From positions 1-6,433 of the forward strand of contig CALCSH010000005.1 in assembly GCA_937893815.1 (NCBI GenBank): a stretch of 6,433 bases of DNA. The letters run 5' to 3'. Of this stretch, positions 4,821-6,433 are shown piece by piece. The notes under the pieces were generated by a model. The model had not been told where the DNA came from. It worked only from the letters and a program-made list of their open reading frames with translations, and did no database searches. The position numbers were made by a program, and so were the translations under genes. Source of the DNA: an uncultured Anaerolineae bacterium. GTDB lineage: Bacteria > Chloroflexota > Anaerolineae > Anaerolineales > UBA11858. Position 1 is the first letter of the stretch. Each line of letters begins with the position of its first letter.

Positions 4821-5510
4821 ATGAACGAAACGATTCTAGTTGTGGATGATGAACCAAAAATCATCAAATTAGCCCGCGATTATCTAGAAAAAAGTGCTTT
4901 CCGCGTGCTTTCTGCTGGCGATGGCAAAACCGCTCTAGCAATAGCCCGTCGCGAGAAACCCGCATTGATTGTGCTGGACCTGATGCTTCCCGAGATGGAT
5001 GGCTTGGACGTTTGTCGGGCACTGCGCCGCGAATCGGATGTTCCCATCATTATGCTCACTGCTCGCGCCGAAGAAACTGATCAACTCGTGGGCTTGGAGC
5101 TTGGTGCCGACGATTACATCACCAAGCCATTTTCGCCGCGTGCCCTGGTGGCGCGTGTGCGGGCTGTTTTGCGCCGTGCCCAGGGTGATGTGCATCAGGC
5201 GGGTATCATCCACATTGCCGATCTGAAAATTGATATGGGCGGCCACCGCGTGACAAAGTCAGGCGAGCCGATGTATCTAACTCGTAATGAATTTAAAGTT
5301 CTCTCGATGCTGGCACAGCAGCCAGGCCAAACCTTCCCGCGGGCGCAATTGCTGGAACATCTGCACGGCGTAGCTTACGATGGCTTTGACCGCAGCATCG
5401 ACTCGCATATCAAGAATCTACGCCGGAAATTGGAAAGCGATCCCGCTGAACCGCGTTACGTGCTCACCGTATACGGGATTGGGTACAAATTCAACCCCCA
5501 TCTTGAATAG
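4821..5510 (+). CDS. OmpR/PhoB-family response regulator
   Basis: This 229-residue protein is a complete transcription factor controlled by phosphorylation. The receiver domain (about 1-118) has the acidic pair D9/D10, phosphoacceptor D53 in VLDLMLPEMDG, T80 in IIMLTAR, Y99 and K102 in ADDYITKPF. The C-terminal winged-helix domain (about 130-228) has YLTRNEFKVLSMLAQQPG and the recognition-helix stretch RSIDSHIKNLRRKLESDP (191-208), then the wing VYGIGYKF. All switch residues are present. An in-frame TAA at 4815-4817 rules out a longer start. No clear ribosome binding site precedes the ATG, which is unusual beside the strong GGAGG sites of its neighbours. The partner kinase gene begins 24 bases after the stop. 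Confidence 0.96.
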   Translation: MNETILVVDDEPKIIKLARDYLEKSAFRVLSAGDGKTALAIARREKPALIVLDLMLPEMDGLDVCRALRRESDVPIIMLTARAEETDQLVGLELGADDYITKPFSPRALVARVRAVLRRAQGDVHQAGIIHIADLKIDMGGHRVTKSGEPMYLTRNEFKVLSMLAQQPGQTFPRAQLLEHLHGVAYDGFDRSIDSHIKNLRRKLESDPAEPRYVLTVYGIGYKFNPHLE

Positions 5511-5534
5511 AAATCCGCCACACAACCCAAAGCG

Positions 5535-6433
5535 ATGACACAGCACAAACCCTGGAAAGAACATCCACACCCACCTCTGCCCGGATACCGGCATAAACAC
5601 CGTTATTTACGGGGACGCTTCTTTGGTTTTTTGTTTTTCCTGGCAGTCCCGTTGATTATTGTAGGGATACTGGCGCTATTTTTCTTCGAGCGCTCCGGGT
5701 GGCATATGCCTGGCCCCCAGTATGGCCGCATGTTGTTGTGCGGGCTGCCTCTGGTGTTGCCTATACTCACATTTTGGTTGGGGGCACTTTTCTTCCGTCG
5801 CATGGGCACGCCGCTGGCAAATATTATGGCCGCCACCGATGCCCTGGCCGAGGGCGATTTTAGCACGCGCATTCCTGAGGGCGCCCCCGGCGAATTTGGG
5901 CGCATGGTACGCTCCTTCAATCGCATGGCCGAAGAACTCGAAATCGCCGAGCAGCAGCGACTCAATCTCACCGCAGATGTTGCCCACGAGTTGCGCACGC
6001 CGCTGCATATTCTTCAGGGAAATCTAGAGGGGTTGCTGGATAGTATCTACGAACCCACCCCTGAGCATATCGAAGCCATGCTCGATGAAACTCGTCTTCT
6101 CTCTCGCCTGGTGAACGATTTGCAAACCCTCTCATTGGCAGAAGGTGGACAATTGCCGCTAAAGATCGAATCCGTGAATATTGTGGAATTGCTCGAAGAT
6201 GTGCAAACCAGTTTCAGCGGGCAAGCGGACCAGGCCGGTGTGGATCTGCGGGTTGAAGTTGATTCTGCCTCCAATGGATTGCATTTGGCCGCCGATGCCG
6301 ACCGGCTCGATCAGGTTTTGAGTAACCTGGTTGCCAATGCATTGCGACATACCCCCGCCGGAGGCAGTATCACACTGAAAGCGGCAACCACCCCCGAGGG
6401 GGTACGCATCTCCGTACAAGATACCGGCGAAGG
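5535..6433 (+). CDS. Membrane sensor histidine kinase (cut by right edge)
   Basis: The frame is open from ATG 5535 to the window end, 299 codons plus two bases. A cytoplasmic N-terminus of about 27 residues is rich in His, Pro and Lys (KEHPHPPLPGYRHKHR). Two membrane segments follow at about 29-51 and 66-87, separated by only about 13 residues. A HAMP domain follows (about 88-140, with TPLANIMAATDALAEGDFSTR). The dimerisation/phosphoacceptor helix carries H151 in DVAHELRTPL. The ATPase domain has the N-box NLVANALRHTP (264-274) and the start of the G1 box, DTGEG, at the very edge. It is the cognate kinase of the regulator just upstream. The short loop fits intramembrane-sensing kinases, which often detect envelope stress or rely on a partner membrane protein. 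No strong ribosome binding site is seen. Confidence 0.95.
   Translation, partial: MTQHKPWKEHPHPPLPGYRHKHRYLRGRFFGFLFFLAVPLIIVGILALFFFERSGWHMPGPQYGRMLLCGLPLVLPILTFWLGALFFRRMGTPLANIMAATDALAEGDFSTRIPEGAPGEFGRMVRSFNRMAEELEIAEQQRLNLTADVAHELRTPLHILQGNLEGLLDSIYEPTPEHIEAMLDETRLLSRLVNDLQTLSLAEGGQLPLKIESVNIVELLEDVQTSFSGQADQAGVDLRVEVDSASNGLHLAADADRLDQVLSNLVANALRHTPAGGSITLKAATTPEGVRISVQDTGE

Noticed and set aside
5603..6419. Minus-strand frames at the right end
   Set aside because: They lie opposite a continuous histidine kinase frame with H-box, N-box and HAMP features.

Overview
The window reads as chromosomal DNA from a free-living bacterium of moderate GC content. The best guess is a Chloroflexota (Anaerolineae-like) genome. 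That guess rests on the style of the Prs and Fpg proteins, a stand-alone B12-binding mutase subunit next to MeaB, and an isolated Flp-type pilin. It is an inference; no marker gene here settles it. No tRNA, rRNA, CRISPR array, transposase or phage gene was seen.

Left half (1-3180, minus strand): a tight five-gene block, read from right to left. It holds a small B12-binding acyl-CoA mutase subunit, its MeaB-type GTPase chaperone, a RimJ/RimL-like GNAT acetyltransferase, a divergent ribose-phosphate pyrophosphokinase (prs), and the first 44 codons of a formamidopyrimidine-DNA glycosylase (mutM/fpg) cut by the window edge. Stop and start codons overlap or nearly touch at three of the four junctions, which suggests one transcript with translational coupling. 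A perfect TATAAT box and a strong ribosome binding site lie in front of the first gene. The large catalytic mutase subunit is not in the window.

Middle (3181-4076): a divergent intergenic region with short repeats and a short stretch that looks like the decayed end of a response-regulator receiver domain. A 69-residue cold-shock protein follows on the plus strand, then a perfect 24-bp hairpin, then a 49-residue Flp-type pilin (3927-4076).

Right part (4077-6433, plus strand): a small two-pass membrane protein with a His/Trp/Pro-rich tail, a hairpin built from two palindromes, a repeat-rich promoter region, and an OmpR-family response regulator followed 24 bases later by a membrane sensor histidine kinase that runs off the right edge. 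The kinase has a very short external loop and its own His-rich N-terminus. The membrane protein, regulator and kinase together are the most plausible candidate here for a little-described sensing module, possibly for metal or envelope stress. That role is not shown by the sequence.
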